DNA from: Paucibacter sp. Y2R2-4
GTDB lineage: Bacteria > Pseudomonadota > Gammaproteobacteria > Burkholderiales > Burkholderiaceae_C
Direction of reading: 5' to 3'
Assembly: GCF_025717535.1 (NCBI RefSeq)
Contig: NZ_JAJIRO010000003.1
Coordinates: forward strand, 310,001-374,000
Length of the DNA stretch: 64,000 nucleotides
This document shows, piece by piece, positions 43,992 to 51,559 of the stretch. The number at the start of each line of letters is the position of its first letter. Position 1 is the stretch's first letter. The notes below the pieces were generated by a model. It did no database searches. It was given only the letters and a program-made list of their open reading frames with translations, and was not told the origin of the DNA. The translations under genes and the position numbers were made by a program.

Positions 43992-44330
43992 ATGAGCTAC
44001 TGTCCGAATTGCAATCACGCGGTTGACGCCAGCGCCTCTGAGTGCGCGAAATGCGGTGCGATCTTCGGCAATGGCGGGTGGTCGCCTTCATCTCAGCCCA
44101 TTGTTCCAGCAGAGTCACCAACTAGGCTGACAATCCTTAGCAACTTCCTCTTGGGGCTTGGGCACTTTTTCCTCTTTGGTTTTCCGGTTCTTTTTGTCGC
44201 GCTTCATGTCTTGTTCTATAGCGGTGGAGGAACTTCTGGCATCCCGCTGGTCTATTCGATGACTATCTCGCCCGTGTTTTATCTGCTGGGAGTCGTAGTT
44301 CGAATCATGGAACGAGGTCGCGATGCATAA
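43992..44330 (+). CDS. Cassette 13: zinc-ribbon membrane protein
   Basis: 112 residues. The N-terminal zinc ribbon CPNCNH...CAKCG (residues 4-25) is followed by two membrane helices (LGHFFLFGFPVLFVALHVLF; SMTISPVFYLLGVVVRIM). The stop is inside R''. Function unknown. Confidence 0.7.
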   Translation: MSYCPNCNHAVDASASECAKCGAIFGNGGWSPSSQPIVPAESPTRLTILSNFLLGLGHFFLFGFPVLFVALHVLFYSGGGTSGIPLVYSMTISPVFYLLGVVVRIMERGRDA

Positions 44331-44381
44331 CCATTCATTCGAGCCGACGCCTAACGGCGTGGCTCAATTCAAACGTTAGGC
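44325..44381 (+). repeat. attC 13 (57 bp)
   Basis: R'' GCATAAC, R' GTTAGGC, arms GAGCCGACGCC / GGCGTGGCTC. Nearly identical to the site at 48419-48475. Confidence 0.92.
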
Positions 44382-44427
44382 CGCATAGCCGCACCCCACT
44401 CGCCCACCTGCAAAGCCCTGCACCTCC

Positions 44428-44745
44428 ATGTACGAAGTCCATGCATTTGCTGCAACCGCCACCGCGTCAGCCGATTGCGCTGGGCCATATCGTCCTGGAG
44501 ACCGACACGCAATGCTTGCCCTTCTCAGACAGGCCAAAGACTCCGAACATGACTGGAGCACGGTCAAGAGATGGGTTGAGAAGGCTGGCTGGATCGGGGT
44601 CAATCTCGAGCGCGCCGGCACATTGAGCCCGGAGAATTTGAACGGAGCCGCGGACTATCTAGTGCGCGCCTTTGAAAGTGCCATTCACGCCCAGTTCGGA
44701 TTCGTCGTCTACGAACAAGTAGTATCGGAGGATGAAGGAAGTTGA
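44428..44745 (+). CDS. Cassette 14: hypothetical protein (attC lost)
   Basis: 105 residues, soluble (WSTVKRWVEKAGWIGVNLER; NGAADYLVRAFESAIHAQFG). It starts 46 bp after R' of attC 13. No attC follows: only 5 bp separate its stop from the left end of the next cassette (GCTAGCCATC at 44751), so its own attC has been deleted. Function unknown. Confidence 0.6.
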   Translation: MYEVHAFAATATASADCAGPYRPGDRHAMLALLRQAKDSEHDWSTVKRWVEKAGWIGVNLERAGTLSPENLNGAADYLVRAFESAIHAQFGFVVYEQVVSEDEGS

Positions 44746-44768
44746 GCAAGGCTAGCCATCACAAACAC

Positions 44769-45293
44769 ATGTTCGACGACTTCTTTCGAGAACGCCAGAT
44801 TCGCCGTGCGCTGAAGGCTGTGGCCCGTCAGCGTGTTGCCATGGTTCTCCAGCCGGGAAATATCCAGGTCATTGAGCGAGGCACCCCCGACGAGGAATGG
44901 TTTGAGCTGGGAGTTAGGACTTGCCATATCCGTGGCTGGGTGGAGGTGCTCCATGAGAATCTCCCGACGGGTGCGGTTCGGTTTCAGGGGAGCAATCCTC
45001 AGTTCCCTGAGGAGATGGCATCCAAGAACCACTACCGGCTAACCGAAGGGGGTTGGGCGGTTTTGAATCGCAGCCATGGTTGGGTGCTAGCCACGTTTCT
45101 AGTTAGTACCATCGGACTTGTGGTGGCTGCCGTTTCACTCGTGGTCGCTTGGTTGGCGCTTCCGCAAAGCGGAGAGCAAGCTCACGGCAACCACGCGATG
45201 GCTAACCCTGCGGTTGAGCTAACGGTCCCCGGCGTACAACTTCGTGCCGCTCAGGTGGGCGTGGTGCCGCCGTGGTCCGCGGATCACCTTTGA
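44769..45293 (+). CDS. Cassette 15: C-terminally anchored membrane protein with attC-encoded tail
   Basis: 174 residues from the ATG at 44769, 11 bp after the cassette's left end; a TTG at 44742 would start inside the previous cassette. It has a soluble N-terminal part (residues 1-100) and one membrane helix (WVLATFLVSTIGLVVAAVSL). The last 30 residues or so (from about AMANPAVELTVPGVQLR) are translated from its attC. Function unknown. Confidence 0.6.
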   Translation: MFDDFFRERQIRRALKAVARQRVAMVLQPGNIQVIERGTPDEEWFELGVRTCHIRGWVEVLHENLPTGAVRFQGSNPQFPEEMASKNHYRLTEGGWAVLNRSHGWVLATFLVSTIGLVVAAVSLVVAWLALPQSGEQAHGNHAMANPAVELTVPGVQLRAAQVGVVPPWSADHL

Positions 45294-45301
45294 CGTTAAC
45301 C
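45200..45301 (+). repeat. attC 15 (102 bp)
   Basis: R'' GGCTAAC, R' GTTAACC. The arm sequence differs from both major families. GATGGCTAAC complements the left end GCTAGCCATC at 44751, which assigns it to cassette 15 and not 14. Confidence 0.82.
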
Positions 45302-45322
45302 AGCCTAGAAAGTGGAGTTTGT

Positions 45323-45652
45323 ATGAGTCGTTTCGCTTGTTTCCTGGCTCGCTGCATTCTTTCTACGCCATTGTTTGCCGTATCGTTTGCCATGGCGGAG
45401 CCAGGTGGATCTTCGAAAGAAGATGCCTCGCCCGCGCACTCCGAGCACGGGACGAAACGCCTGATTCCTTCGGAAGGAAGAGCGAACAAACTTTCATTGC
45501 CTGCTTCCTCCGATACGAGAAGGCCGCAATCGCTGCCCGAGAACGAAAATTCTGAACTTCCACTCCGATGGGATCGGTTGGAGCGGAACGCTTTAGAGAA
45601 GAATATCAAGCGCCAAGGTGTCGAGAGGCCAACATTCCCTGCGGAACGCTGA
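45323..45652 (+). CDS. Cassette 16: secreted hypothetical protein
   Basis: 109 residues. Signal peptide MSRFACFLARCILSTPLFAV with likely cleavage after FAMA, then a hydrophilic, low-complexity mature part. The ATG at 45323 follows a weak AGTGGAG ribosome site. No family recognised. Confidence 0.6.
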   Translation: MSRFACFLARCILSTPLFAVSFAMAEPGGSSKEDASPAHSEHGTKRLIPSEGRANKLSLPASSDTRRPQSLPENENSELPLRWDRLERNALEKNIKRQGVERPTFPAER

Positions 45653-45668
45653 TGAGCGGCGCGGCTCT

Positions 45669-45737
45669 GGTTAACTTTTGGTTGCAGCGGCCCTGCGCCA
45701 GCTTCGCTGGCTGGTCCGCTGAACTCAAACGCTAGGC
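45669..45737 (+). repeat. attC 16 (69 bp)
   Basis: R'' GGTTAAC, R' GCTAGGC. CTGGTTAAC complements the cassette's left end GTTAACCAG exactly. It is a sister of the 69-bp attC 7. Confidence 0.88.
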
Positions 45738-45747
45738 CGCACAGAAC

Positions 45748-46194
45748 ATGCTCCTGCGCAAGTCCACCCTTCTAATGGTGCTCAGCGTCCTGGCGGGAAC
45801 CGCGTCTGCCAGGCCAAACGCATCGACATGCGCTCTGAGCGATCAGCACTTTGCAACTGCGATCAATACGCTTCGGGACTGGATCAAGATTCACGCCTTC
45901 TACAAGGCCCACGTTCCGCCATGTCCGGAAGACGGAATGTTCGCAGAGGGTTACTCGGAACTTGTTGTACGCACCCTCGCCACGAACTGGAGCAATCTCG
46001 CCGAACTGAGAGTTGCAACCAGTCAAGACCCAAGCTTCAAGGCATTCGTACTGCGGCACATTGATGCAACAACCAGCGAAGCCGATTTGCGGCTCATCCG
46101 AACTAGCGCCACTTCCAAGTGTCCGAAGGACAGCGGATCGCTATGCGCCGAGATTCGCAGGGCCAGCGCCACGGCGCTCAGGGAGCTGAAATGA
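45748..46194 (+). CDS. Cassette 17: secreted hypothetical protein
   Basis: 148 residues with a signal peptide (residues 1-21, MLLRKSTLLMVLSVLAGTAS). The mature part is helical with four Cys (TCALSDQH, PPCPEDG, SKCPKDS, LCAEIRR), suggesting disulfides in the periplasm. Function unknown. Confidence 0.65.
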   Translation: MLLRKSTLLMVLSVLAGTASARPNASTCALSDQHFATAINTLRDWIKIHAFYKAHVPPCPEDGMFAEGYSELVVRTLATNWSNLAELRVATSQDPSFKAFVLRHIDATTSEADLRLIRTSATSKCPKDSGSLCAEIRRASATALRELK

Positions 46195-46219
46195 ACGCTT
46201 TTCGGTTGTACCAAGTGCG

Positions 46220-46348
46220 GCCAAACCAATCGTTCAGGCTGACCCGCTACGGCATGCGTTGCTTGGCCGCTCCAGGGCAGGTGTGCTATTTTCCTTCCGC
46301 AGCTAAACAACGCATGCCTCCGCGGTCAGCTTAGCTCGAACGCTAGAT
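46220..46348 (+). repeat. attC 17 (129 bp)
   Basis: R'' GCCAAAC, R' GCTAGAT; the longest site of the array, with an extended loop containing CTATTTTCCTTCCG. Confidence 0.75.
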
Positions 46349-46349
46349 C

Positions 46350-46682
46350 ATGGGCATCCTGGTCGTCACCGCGATTGCAGTAGGGCTCTTTGCGCTTCTC
46401 GCCATCGGTGCGTCGAGATCGGACAACGCAACCGTGAAGCAATTGGAACGCAATGGTCGTTTGTGTCTCGGAACAGTGCTCAGCTACGACGGTGACGGCC
46501 TCGCTGAAGTTGAATTTATGCCGGTGGGCGGCGTCCGGCCCATCAAGGCGCTTGGCCTTGGCCACTTCCATAAGAAGCAGTTTCCGCCCGGTTCACAGGT
46601 GGCTGTTTTGTACAACCCTCTGTGCCCTCCCGTAAATCGAGTGGTCCCGAAACGAACAAGTGATGCGCAAAAGCAATCCTAG
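46350..46682 (+). CDS. Cassette 18: membrane-anchored hypothetical protein
   Basis: 110 residues. One N-terminal membrane helix (GILVVTAIAVGLFALLAIGA), then a small beta-rich domain (RLCLGTVLSYDGDGLAEVEF...GSQVAVLYNPLCPP), a plan like DUF3592-type proteins. The ATG at 46350 overlaps the end of the attC 17 core region. Confidence 0.6.
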   Translation: MGILVVTAIAVGLFALLAIGASRSDNATVKQLERNGRLCLGTVLSYDGDGLAEVEFMPVGGVRPIKALGLGHFHKKQFPPGSQVAVLYNPLCPPVNRVVPKRTSDAQKQS

Positions 46683-46705
46683 TAACGTAGCTCAGCATGG
46701 CATGA

Positions 46706-46730
46706 TCTCTAACGCTGTGCTGCAACCAAA
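46706..46730 (+). repeat. Half attC of cassette 18
   Basis: CATGATCTCTAAC (46700-46712) complements the left end of cassette 18 (GCTAGATCATG) apart from two inserted bases, so it is the R'' side of its attC. The site then breaks off; no L' or R' follows. The reversed block begins here. Confidence 0.6.
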
Positions 46731-46937
46731 AATGAACAGCAGCAATTTACCTATTCTGTAGAAAAAGTCGCTGATCGGCTCAAAGGCGCCGGTGCCGAAG
46801 CGCAGGCGAAGCCGCGCAACACACCTTCTCTTCGTCTGAACCAGATCTTTAGACCCGGTTTTGAGGTTGAACGGTGGTGTTCTTCCCAGCCATTCCGTCA
46901 ATGAATTTTGCGGTGAATTCACAAGCAATCCTATTAC
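46731..46937. other. Junction sequence of unknown origin
   Basis: About 200 bp between the broken attC and the reversed ClpP-like gene. A + frame reads KVADRLKGAGAEAQAKPRNT onward, possibly a gene remnant, but nothing is recognised. No attC features. Confidence 0.3.
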
Positions 46938-47717
46938 TTACCGCCTACTCTCCAGAAGAGAATTAATTTCCTCCTTGGGAATTGGTGCAATCTCTCCTGT
47001 GCTGCCAATGGTAAAGCTCATGAATTTTCCCTTGAATAGGTACTTCAAACCCAATAGCGCATGAAAATACGAAAGCTCGCCATAGTTAGTCGGTGCTGAA
47101 ATATTATTAATTCCATACTTCTTCATTACCTGCAGGGTGGCCGACCAACCTGACGTATCGAAATCAAAGGGTTCTTGCCCTAGTCGTAATATTGATTCGT
47201 CGACGCCAATTTTCGCAAAAAATTCATTCTGTTTTTTGATAATGCGCAACAGCGAGTTGTAGTTCAATGAATTCTCAGCCAAGTACGGGCTGGAATTATC
47301 GGTGGCCTGTATAGCTTCATATTTAGATATAAATTCTCGAAAATTCTTTTGCAATGCACTTCCATGCCAAATTATGAGGGCTCGAGGTTCAATTTCCTTC
47401 TGCCGTCCGGCAGGAAATATATAGTTTGCGCAAGATGAAACACAGAGTGAGCGCACTCTAATGTTGATTCGGTTCTTGAAAATCCAGTCACCCAAGAGCA
47501 TTGCGGCCTCGGCATCCCCACCTGATGAGGTGACGGTAATCCAGGCAGGAATACATTCAGTGTATTTATCGATAAAAGCATTTACAGCTCCCGCCGTCAC
47601 TTTTTGATTAAACTCGACCTTCTGAAGGTCGGATTGGGTGTCGGGGCAACGTCCGGCGTCATCCGCTATTGCAATGACCGGTGCTACGCAAAGGTAGAAG
47701 GCTAGTTGTATCTTCAT
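46938..47717 (-). CDS. ClpP-like secreted protein (COG3904-type)
   Basis: 259 residues with a signal peptide ending near residue 19. The ClpP/crotonase-like motifs are TVTSSGGDAEAAMLLG (residues 61-76), CVSSCANYIFPAGR with the candidate nucleophile Ser94 or Ser95, and a candidate base His118 in IIWHGS. It probably acts in the periplasm as a serine peptidase-like protein, though activity is unproven. It is one of few genes in the array running against the cassettes, has markedly lower GC, and is related to cassette 24 (50842-51558). Confidence 0.75.
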   Translation of the reverse strand: MKIQLAFYLCVAPVIAIADDAGRCPDTQSDLQKVEFNQKVTAGAVNAFIDKYTECIPAWITVTSSGGDAEAAMLLGDWIFKNRINIRVRSLCVSSCANYIFPAGRQKEIEPRALIIWHGSALQKNFREFISKYEAIQATDNSSPYLAENSLNYNSLLRIIKKQNEFFAKIGVDESILRLGQEPFDFDTSGWSATLQVMKKYGINNISAPTNYGELSYFHALLGLKYLFKGKFMSFTIGSTGEIAPIPKEEINSLLESRR

Positions 47718-47729
47718 TGTAGAGGGCTC

Positions 47730-48395
47730 TCAATTGATTGAGGTAGTTATGGCATGCGGCGTGTAGTCGTCCGTCAAGAGTTCAAGTTGTCCTGCATTTA
47801 TTGGGAATTTTCTGTCTGCCGCCGCAATCGTCTGAGGGCGGTGAGCAACAACGATTCTGGTAATTTTAATTCTGGAAATGTGCTATTTGGAGTCAGCTCA
47901 TTTTCGATATCCAATGCCTAGTGGCCATTTCTAAGGCAAGTATGCTTGGCTGCCAATAGAGGGCTCTAGCCATCATTACGCGCAGCTTTTGTCATCCAGA
48001 CAGCCTGCTTCCATATTGCCAATTAGAGTCTGAAATCGAATCAGCATTGAAGTGATTTCGCAATGAATCGGCGTGACGACTGCACATTTCCCACTTGAAT
48101 CTGATCCGACTCTAAATTCAGGAACGCAATATTTTCAAAAATCGTGCCTGCGATGAGATCGTCTTCTTGTAGAACTATCCCGGTATGCCCTTTGTAGCGA
48201 TTTAAACCCATTATCCTAATATCGGTGCTGAGCTATTGAATTTTTCCAACGGTAGGCGAAAGGAGGCCGAGAGTGAACTTTGCCAATGTGGTTTATCAGA
48301 AGCCGGACGCTCCCAAAATAGCAATAAACTCGCCGGCATCAATTGTTAGGCTGATGTTACTGAGCACTCAAGGCTCGTCGTCAGAAGGGAAACTG
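47730..48395 (-). pseudogene. Decayed C39-peptidase-type ABC exporter (CvaB/RaxB-like), C-terminal ATPase part
   Basis: Translation of the minus strand gives, in order, NISLTIDAGEFIAILGASG, then stops where the Walker A Lys should be, TLAKFTLGLLSPTVGKIQ, DIRIMGLNRYKGHTGIVLQE, DDLIAGTIFENIAFLN, TLIGNMEAG, MARALYWQPSILALEMATRH, and KITRIVVAHRPQTIAAADRK. This is the ATPase of a bacteriocin-type peptidase/ABC exporter, with several stops and at least three frameshifts; the membrane and peptidase parts are absent. It sits upstream of the ClpP-like gene in the same direction. Confidence 0.85.
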
Positions 48396-48418
48396 GTTAC
48401 AAATTGACGTCTAGAAGT

Positions 48419-48475
48419 GGAAAACCACTCATTCGAGCCGACGCCTTACGGCGCGGCTCAATTCAAACGTTAGAA
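48419..48475 (+). repeat. attC at the right edge of the reversed block (57 bp)
   Basis: R' GTTAGAA is intact, but R'' reads GGAAAAC. The arms GAGCCGACGCC / GGCGCGGCTC match attC 13. The cassette to which this site belonged is missing or replaced by the reversed block. Confidence 0.85.
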
Positions 48476-48482
48476 GGCACGC

Positions 48483-48791
48483 ATGCATCCTGCGATTCGT
48501 TGCGCTCTTGCTTGGTCGGTGCTCACTGTTGTCTGCACGCCCGTCGCCATACTTGGGTTGCAGATCCAGATGCCTCAGTCCGTCTGGGTGTGGGTACTCG
48601 TTGTTGTGCTGCCATTCGCGTTGGCGCTTCTTGAGCATTGGTCGAATTCGTATCGCCCTATACGTTGGTTGCGAGGGGTCGATGCGCTATGCGAAGCGGT
48701 TGATCGCTCACCATATCGCCTGCCCATCGTCGTTGCATCGATTGCGGTGGCGTGTATTGCAAGCATAATTTTTCTTACGTTAGTCGCGTAA
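48483..48791 (+). CDS. Cassette 19: small membrane protein
   Basis: 102 residues, three membrane helices (IRCALAWSVLTVVCTPVAIL; VWVWVLVVVLPFALALLEHW; LPIVVASIAVACIASIIFLT). The ATG at 48483 is 7 bp after R'. Function unknown. Confidence 0.65.
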   Translation: MHPAIRCALAWSVLTVVCTPVAILGLQIQMPQSVWVWVLVVVLPFALALLEHWSNSYRPIRWLRGVDALCEAVDRSPYRLPIVVASIAVACIASIIFLTLVA

Positions 48792-48797
48792 AGTGTC

Positions 48798-48908
48798 TTC
48801 TAACTGGTCGCTCGTGTGGACCTTAACTAGCTGGCTGCGCTGCGCTCACCAGTTGATCGTCTCTTCATGCAGCCAGCCAGTTTCGTCCACGCAGCTCAAA
48901 CGTTGAAC
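48798..48908 (+). repeat. attC 19 (111 bp)
   Basis: R'' TTCTAAC, R' GTTGAAC. GTGTCTTCTAAC complements the cassette's left end GTTAGAAGGCAC with one mismatch. The arms differ (GCTGGCTGCGCTGCGC), a divergent member of the TATATTTTCAG family. Confidence 0.85.
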
Positions 48909-48911
48909 CGC

Positions 48912-49154
48912 ATGAAGCTGCACGTTGTTTACACCGAGGATGCGGTGCTTCTTTCGAAGCAGTCAGATTTATCCTAGTCCGAGTTGCAGGCTTCGATCCC
49001 CGGCTATAAAACTTCGCTCGGACCATGGGATCAAAGCGAAGTCGTCGAGTTCCTTGGCGATGAGTACCAGGGCCTTGAACCGGCAGCGTCCAAGCAGGTG
49101 GATTCCTTCGTTCAGTCGCAAGCCTCTATTCAGGAGCTGACGTTTCGTGCGTAG
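48912..49154 (+). pseudogene. Cassette 20: 80-codon ORF interrupted by an in-frame amber stop
   Basis: The frame reads MKLHVVYTEDAVLLSKQSDLS, a TAG at 48975-48977, then SELQASIPGYKTSLGPWDQS and on to FVQSQASIQELTFRA and a stop just before the next attC. The ATG is 3 bp after R'. A complete-looking gene with one nonsense change is the simplest reading. Function unknown. Confidence 0.6.
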
Positions 49155-49163
49155 GCGCATCCG

Positions 49164-49220
49164 GTTCAACCTTTTGCTGCAGCGGACGGCTTCGCCGCCC
49201 GCTGAGCGCGAACGTTTGAG
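49164..49220 (+). repeat. attC 20 (57 bp)
   Basis: R'' GTTCAAC, R' GTTTGAG, arms GCAGCGGACGGC / GCCGCCCGCTG. GCATCCGGTTCAAC complements the cassette's left end GTTGAACCGCATG with one mismatch. Confidence 0.88.
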
Positions 49221-49225
49221 CTCAC

Positions 49226-49588
49226 ATGCCCGCCACTTGGCCTTGCTCAAGCTATTTCAATTCAGGCACCGCTATGGCCAGCAGCGTCATGCGCGAGTTG
49301 GAGTTCGTCGACCGCAAGAATTGGTATGAACTGTATCGTCGGCCAAAGGACGGAACGCACTGGCGGCTCGATGCAGAAGATAAGTTTCAGCAGCGATACC
49401 TCGTGCGAATCGAGGATCCGGCCAAATGGGAAAGCTTCGACTCTACGGAACTCGAAAAGCGACTTCTACTTGAGTCTCGGGGCGGCCTCGGACCTGAGGG
49501 ATGCATCTGCCTGGGTTGTAGTGCGCCGGTCCTGCTTGGGTCAGCTTTTTGCCTAGATCACACTTATGAGCGAGGGACTCGAAAGTGA
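49226..49588 (+). CDS. Cassette 21: hypothetical protein
   Basis: 120 residues (104 if started at the ATG at 49274, which gives the more natural MASSVMRELEFVDRKNWYEL). It has a C-terminal Cys/His cluster (CICLGCSAPVLLGSAFCLDH), possibly a metal site. Soluble, function unknown. Confidence 0.6.
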   Translation: MPATWPCSSYFNSGTAMASSVMRELEFVDRKNWYELYRRPKDGTHWRLDAEDKFQQRYLVRIEDPAKWESFDSTELEKRLLLESRGGLGPEGCICLGCSAPVLLGSAFCLDHTYERGTRK

Positions 49589-49589
49589 G

Positions 49590-49700
49590 CTCTAACCGGT
49601 CGCTCGGGCGGACCTCCACCAGCTGGCCGCGCTACGCTCGGCAGCTGATCGTCGCTTCGCGCGGCCAGCTGGTTCCGGCCCCTCTGCTTCAACGTTAAGG
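49590..49700 (+). repeat. attC 21 (111 bp)
   Basis: TATATTTTCAG-related family with an altered loop. R'' CTCTAAC, R' GTTAAGG. GTGAGCTCTAAC complements the left end GTTTGAGCTCAC with one mismatch. Confidence 0.88.
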
Positions 49701-49720
49701 CTCACAAAGACTGGTCCGTC

Positions 49721-49933
49721 ATGCTCTCCAAAGCCATCCTTTTCATTGGCGGAACGATCGCTATGTCGCTGACCTGGCTCTTTGCAACAATGTGGCTGAT
49801 AGACGCATGTTGCGACCTGGCAATTCAGGGCGGCATGCTAGCTTCTGTCTTTTGCGTATGGCTTGTCGCCGCTGCCGTAGTTTCTTGGAAGCTCTTCGTT
49901 AAGCAAGGTACGGACAGGAAAAATGCGCTCTAA
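49721..49933 (+). CDS. Cassette 22: small membrane protein
   Basis: 70 residues with two membrane helices (KAILFIGGTIAMSLTWLFAT; ASVFCVWLVAAAVVSWKLFV). The stop lies inside R''. Function unknown. Confidence 0.6.
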   Translation: MLSKAILFIGGTIAMSLTWLFATMWLIDACCDLAIQGGMLASVFCVWLVAAAVVSWKLFVKQGTDRKNAL

Positions 49934-50038
49934 CTGGTCACTCGAGTGGACCTCCGCTAGCTGGCCGCGCTACGCTGCCTGTACATTTTCAGCTTCGCGC
50001 GGCCAGCTGACTGCGGCCGCTCAGCTCGAACGTTAGGG
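49928..50038 (+). repeat. attC 22 (111 bp)
   Basis: TATATTTTCAG family. R'' CTCTAAC, R' GTTAGGG. Confidence 0.92.
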
Positions 50039-50064
50039 CGCAGCAATATGGAGCTTTCATCCAA

Positions 50065-50697
50065 ATGAAGCCGTTCGCGCAGCACTTGCAGCCAAATCGT
50101 GATTCTTTTGCCGCCGATCCATTTGGCTATGGCGCCCTTGCCTGGCAGAAATGGGCAATGGTGCAGACACTCGCGGGGTTTCCCAAAGATCCTTCGAAAG
50201 CACCAACAAGCGAAGATTTGAAGTCACCTGTGCTCTGGCTAACTCATGCGCACGCAATGTCCGAGGCAGCGGCAGCGGTATTGCGGGCGAAGCCGGGGCT
50301 TGAAACTATGCCCATTGACGTTCGCGGAGTATGCGACAGCCAGTTTTGCGCGGTTGGCCTGATGCTTGTTGGTTACAGCTTGGAGATCTGCCTCAAAGGA
50401 ATGGCAATCGTCCAAAAGGGGATTGATGGCTACTCTTCGGAAGAACGCAAATACAAACATCATCGGCTTGAGGACTTAGCGAGTTTCGTTCCGGGACTAT
50501 CCGAGAAGGACAAAGCTATTCTTCAAATTCTTACCCATTTTGTTTCATGGGCTGGGCGTTACCCTGATCCAGGCTCAGGACGAGAGTCAAATTCAATGGA
50601 AATATTTTCCCTGTCAGAGAAGCATGCAATCGCCGCAAAGGATCTTTTCTCGCTCGCGGGGCGCGTCATGAGTCACGCCAGGGCGGTCACAGCATGA
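50065..50697 (+). CDS. Cassette 23: HEPN-like helical protein
   Basis: 210 residues, all-helical. MLVGYSLEICLKGMAIVQKG and ERKYKHHRLEDLA resemble the HEPN pattern (helix with LExxLKA, then a KHxL/DLA motif), and HFVSWAGRYPDP is frequent in such proteins. A possible R-x4-H (RKYKHH) is present. HEPN proteins are often RNases or parts of toxin-antitoxin and defence systems; that role is inference. Confidence 0.65.
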   Translation: MKPFAQHLQPNRDSFAADPFGYGALAWQKWAMVQTLAGFPKDPSKAPTSEDLKSPVLWLTHAHAMSEAAAAVLRAKPGLETMPIDVRGVCDSQFCAVGLMLVGYSLEICLKGMAIVQKGIDGYSSEERKYKHHRLEDLASFVPGLSEKDKAILQILTHFVSWAGRYPDPGSGRESNSMEIFSLSEKHAIAAKDLFSLAGRVMSHARAVTA

Positions 50698-50728
50698 AAT
50701 TGCAGGTCGTATGGTTTTCTCGTGTGCG

Positions 50729-50838
50729 CCCTAACCAGTCGCTCGAGTGGACCTCCGCCAGCTGGCCGCGCTACGCTGCCTGTATATTTCAGCTTCGCGC
50801 GGCCAGCTTGCTCCGGCCCCTCAGCTTCAACGTTAGGC
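50729..50838 (+). repeat. attC 23 (110 bp)
   Basis: TATATTTCAG family. R'' CCCTAAC, R' GTTAGGC. GCGCCCTAAC complements the cassette's left end GTTAGGGCGC exactly. Confidence 0.93.
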
Positions 50839-50841
50839 CTC

Positions 50842-51558
50842 ATGCGCAAACTCCCGCTGCTGTGGTTGCTTTTCTTTCTTTCCGCCTGCCACCATGCACC
50901 GGAATCGCTGCCCCATTCGACTGAACCGCAGTTGAAGTTGTTTGGCGAACGATTGGTCTTCGCTGGTGCCATCACAAAGGGCTCCTCCAAGCTCTTTTCC
51001 CATTACGTTGCGACTGAAAACATAGCCACGCTTGTGATGGCCTCCGGTGGTGGTGATGTGGATGCTGCAATCGAGATAGCAGAGATAGTCTTCCGGCGGG
51101 GGATCAATGTAGAAGTTCAGGTGATGTGCATGTCGTCCTGCGCCAACTACATATTCCCAGCTGGAAGGACAAAGACAATTGCGCCGGGAGCCATCGTTGG
51201 CTGGCATGGAAATGTGACGCACCTCACCTATCTCGATCACTTGAACCCGCTTCGCTCAGACGCGCAAGTTCGTCAAGTGAACCTTCTAACCGCCAAGCGA
51301 GAAGCAGAGTTCTTCCGCACGATCGGCATCGACGGCTTTATTTGTTGGTTTGCCAAACTACCACCTTACGACATACGCGGAACGTATGCCTTGTCCAGGC
51401 AAGATATGGAGTACTTCGGAATCCGGGGCATACATGCTCCCGAGAACTACTCGTCTACGGATCTGTCACCCCTGCACGCGGCAGGCTCAGAGGGAATAGA
51501 GTTTGTTACTGTTGATCGAGCAAAGCTCAATGCTCTTCGCCCAGCGGGCTTCGAATGA
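50842..51558 (+). CDS. Cassette 24: ClpP-like lipoprotein (COG3904-type)
   Basis: 238 residues. The lipoprotein signal ends in FFLSAC with the lipidated Cys16. ClpP-like motifs: MASGGGDVDAAIEIAEIVFR (residues about 66-85), MCMSSCANYIFPAGR with candidate Ser98/Ser99, and His122 in VGWHGN. It is clearly related to the reversed gene 46938-47717, both sharing SSCANYIFPAGR and WHG. A membrane-tethered periplasmic peptidase-like role is inferred. Confidence 0.78.
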   Translation: MRKLPLLWLLFFLSACHHAPESLPHSTEPQLKLFGERLVFAGAITKGSSKLFSHYVATENIATLVMASGGGDVDAAIEIAEIVFRRGINVEVQVMCMSSCANYIFPAGRTKTIAPGAIVGWHGNVTHLTYLDHLNPLRSDAQVRQVNLLTAKREAEFFRTIGIDGFICWFAKLPPYDIRGTYALSRQDMEYFGIRGIHAPENYSSTDLSPLHAAGSEGIEFVTVDRAKLNALRPAGFE

Positions 51559-51559
51559 C

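Noticed and set aside
46692-46928. 78-codon minus-strand ORF at the block junction
   Set aside because: It spans the broken attC and has no domain or signal; probably chance.
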